A stretch of DNA of 64,000 nt from Bacillus sp. FJAT-18017 (lineage in GTDB: Bacteria; Bacillota; Bacilli; Bacillales; Cytobacillaceae): positions 1,467,001-1,531,000 of the forward strand of contig NZ_CP012602.1 in the NCBI RefSeq assembly GCF_001278805.1. The letters are read 5' to 3'. This document shows positions 62,595-64,000 of the stretch, one piece after another; the first letter of the stretch is position 1; every line of letters begins with the position of its first letter. The notes under the pieces are model-generated. The model had not been told where the DNA came from. It made no database searches and saw nothing but the letters and a program-made list of their open reading frames with translations. The position numbers and the translations under genes are program-made.

Positions 62595-63287
62595 ATGAGG
62601 GGCAAACAATTACTTATTTCTATTCTGCTTATTTCTTTCATTATCATATTGCTTGTCTATTCATCTATCCATCCGGAGAGCTTTATGTGGTCGAGCACAG
62701 CCATCGCAGGACTATCATTCGCTTTTCTCCTGTTCCGTTTTGAAAATAGACAGGTTGAACCAAGGGAGCTTGTCCTTATTGCTGTACTCGCTTCAATCGC
62801 TGCTGTTGGCCGGGTTCCATTTGCCAGTATTCCGGGTGTCCAGCCGACAACTTTTGTTATTATGATGTCTGGACTCGTGTTTGGCGCTGAAAGTGGCTTT
62901 CTGATTGGTGCAGTTGCAGCACTCGCATCCAATATGATTCTTGGGCAGGGACCGTGGACGCCATGGCAAATGGCCGCTTGGGGCCTTGTCGGATTGACGG
63001 CGGGGCTGCTTCGAAGGACGAGCTTTATGAATTCACTGACGGGAAAGCTTGTTTTCGGTTTTGTTTGGGGCTTTCTATTTGGCTGGATTATGAATCTGTG
63101 GGGGTATCTCGGATTTGTTCAAACTGGCGGGGAAGTTTCAGTTTCTTCCTTGCTTGCTTATTTTGCAGCCAGCTCGCTCTTTGACTTTATGCATGCCGCT
63201 TCAAACGTCTTTTTCCTGCTTCTATTTGCGAATGGCTGGGTGAAGAGCCTTGGGCGTTTTAAGCGAAAGTATGGATTATTGGAATGA
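62595..63287 (+). CDS. ECF transporter substrate-binding S component (cobalamin candidate)
   Basis: A 230-residue protein with about seven membrane helices. It carries the ECF S-component pattern, with VLASIAAVGRVPFASIPGVQ at the start of the core and LGQGPWTPWQMAAWGLVG later. It resembles CbrT-like S components of cobalamin ECF transporters by context, though the first two helices are extra. Cobalamin as substrate follows from the riboswitch, not from binding residues. ATG 62595 follows GAGGGGTGG; GTG 62592 overlaps. Terminator follows. Confidence 0.88.
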   Translation: MRGKQLLISILLISFIIILLVYSSIHPESFMWSSTAIAGLSFAFLLFRFENRQVEPRELVLIAVLASIAAVGRVPFASIPGVQPTTFVIMMSGLVFGAESGFLIGAVAALASNMILGQGPWTPWQMAAWGLVGLTAGLLRRTSFMNSLTGKLVFGFVWGFLFGWIMNLWGYLGFVQTGGEVSVSSLLAYFAASSLFDFMHAASNVFFLLLFANGWVKSLGRFKRKYGLLE

Positions 63288-63307
63288 GTATAACTATACC
63301 AGATTTA

Positions 63308-63340
63308 GCAAGGGAACAGTTTAGCACTGTTCCCTTTTGT
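63308..63340 (+). terminator. Intrinsic terminator ending the cobalamin operon
   Basis: GGGAACAGT / ACTGTTCCC stem with loop TTAGC, then TTTTG. Confidence 0.87.
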
Positions 63341-63479
63341 AATACAGAAAATACTGATGTATAACACTGGCGGCGTAGTTAAAATGATAAAAATTGTTCA
63401 CAGTGTATACCGTTATAGAAGGGGAAAGGATGGTATCATCAGATGTGAAATGATTCACAAATGAAGGAGTAGGTTTTTT

Positions 63480-64000
63480 ATGTCATCCGCGTATTATAAA
63501 CCTGATGAAATACTTGATATAACAATAGAAAACGGAGTAAAAAAAACAAAATACTCTTGTAAGACCTCAGCAATCCTTGGTTTCCAGGCTGGAGCGTTCA
63601 TTGCATTAGGATATTTGCTTTATATCAGGATTACCGCTCCGCTTACAGGTGACATAGCCGGCCTCGGAACTTTCCTAGGGGCGAGCGTCTTTCCGATTGG
63701 TCTTATTCTGACCTTGATTGCCGGCGGGGAGCTCCTTACAGGCAATATGATGGCAGTGCCATTGGCTGGTTTTGCTAAAAAGATTAGAATTCGGAGCATT
63801 CTGCAAAACTGGGCGATTATTACCTTCTTTAATTTCATAGGCGCCATTTTTGTTGCCTATATGTTTGGCCATCTGGCTGGATTGACTTCCGAAGGAGCTT
63901 TCCTCGAAAAAACTGTAAGCATCGCACAACATAAACTTGAAGCAAACTTCCTGGAGGCATTTGTATCTGGTATCGGATGCAACTGGCTAGTAGCAGCCGC
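63480..64000 (+). CDS. Formate/nitrite transporter family protein (3' end cut by window)
   Basis: The first 173 residues of a FocA/NirC-type channel for formate, nitrite or a similar small anion. GFQAGAFIALGYLLYI is the first helix, IAGGELLTGNMMAVPLAG the FNT signature, and EAFVSGIGCNWLVAAA the second signature, cut at the window edge. A complete member would be about 260-280 residues. ATG follows GAAGGAGTAGG. Confidence 0.9.
   Translation, partial: MSSAYYKPDEILDITIENGVKKTKYSCKTSAILGFQAGAFIALGYLLYIRITAPLTGDIAGLGTFLGASVFPIGLILTLIAGGELLTGNMMAVPLAGFAKKIRIRSILQNWAIITFFNFIGAIFVAYMFGHLAGLTSEGAFLEKTVSIAQHKLEANFLEAFVSGIGCNWLVAA

Overview
The window looks like the chromosome of a spore-forming Bacillaceae species that is not B. 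subtilis itself. Most of the first 35 kb follows, in broken order, the B. subtilis yut-yum-yui-kap-yug backbone: yutE, yutF, yutG, yutH, yutI, yuzD, yutJ, yuzB, yutM, yumC, yumB, yuiA-C, pepA, yuxO, kapD, kapB, patB, yugE, yugF, yugI, yuzA, yugJ, pgi, yugN, yugO. CotD-like and CotF-like coat proteins, YutH and KapB/KapD point to sporulation. Start sites follow strong AGGAGG-type ribosome binding sites and intrinsic terminators are abundant.

Layout. 0-13 kb: yut/yum core with iron-sulfur proteins (YutI, YutM) and three flavin oxidoreductases (YutJ, YumC, YumB). 13-27 kb: yui genes, PepA, DedA, YuxO, KapD/KapB, a cyclophilin lipoprotein, PpaC, PatB, YugE/F/I. 27-35 kb: RocD and glutamate dehydrogenase, YugJ, Pgi, YugN, the YugO potassium channel. 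35-44 kb: a transglutaminase-like protein, a three-gene lipid-linked glycosylation cassette (YkoS-like, YkoT-like, GtrA), a LysE exporter, YteA, an ECF sigma/anti-sigma pair, a HIT protein. 45-48 kb: a secreted subtilisin, an HTH-TPR (RRNPP-type) receptor, and a tiny secreted precursor carrying three copies of one octapeptide. 48-57 kb: RodA/FtsW, a cold-shock protein, a Cys/Met PLP enzyme, coat proteins, MFS and AbrB-family membrane proteins. 57-63.3 kb: a cobalamin riboswitch followed by a wall-anchored double-DUF4430/toroid protein, a DUF4430 lipoprotein and a complete ECF transporter (T, fused A-A', S). The window ends inside a formate/nitrite transporter.

Three signals stand out. (1) Intergenic tandem arrays of at least four unrelated sequence families share one period, 52 bp (53 in one array), and fold into hairpins, some with compensatory changes; a further array repeats TGTCC six times at exactly 21 bp. 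Both periods are near whole numbers of helical turns. Most arrays lie just 3' of a gene and its terminator. (2) The receptor/precursor pair at 46.7-48.1 kb looks like a quorum-sensing module: the heptapeptide HPIHPPL occurs three times at a 15-residue period, and every one of its seven codons varies synonymously among the copies. (3) The riboswitch operon looks like a surface cobalamin-capture relay feeding an ECF importer, with intrinsic-factor-like domains in reversed order.

Dispersed hairpin-rich repeats of two further kinds are scattered through the window. They are nested at 48.2-48.6 kb, and one supplies the last codons and stop of yugO.
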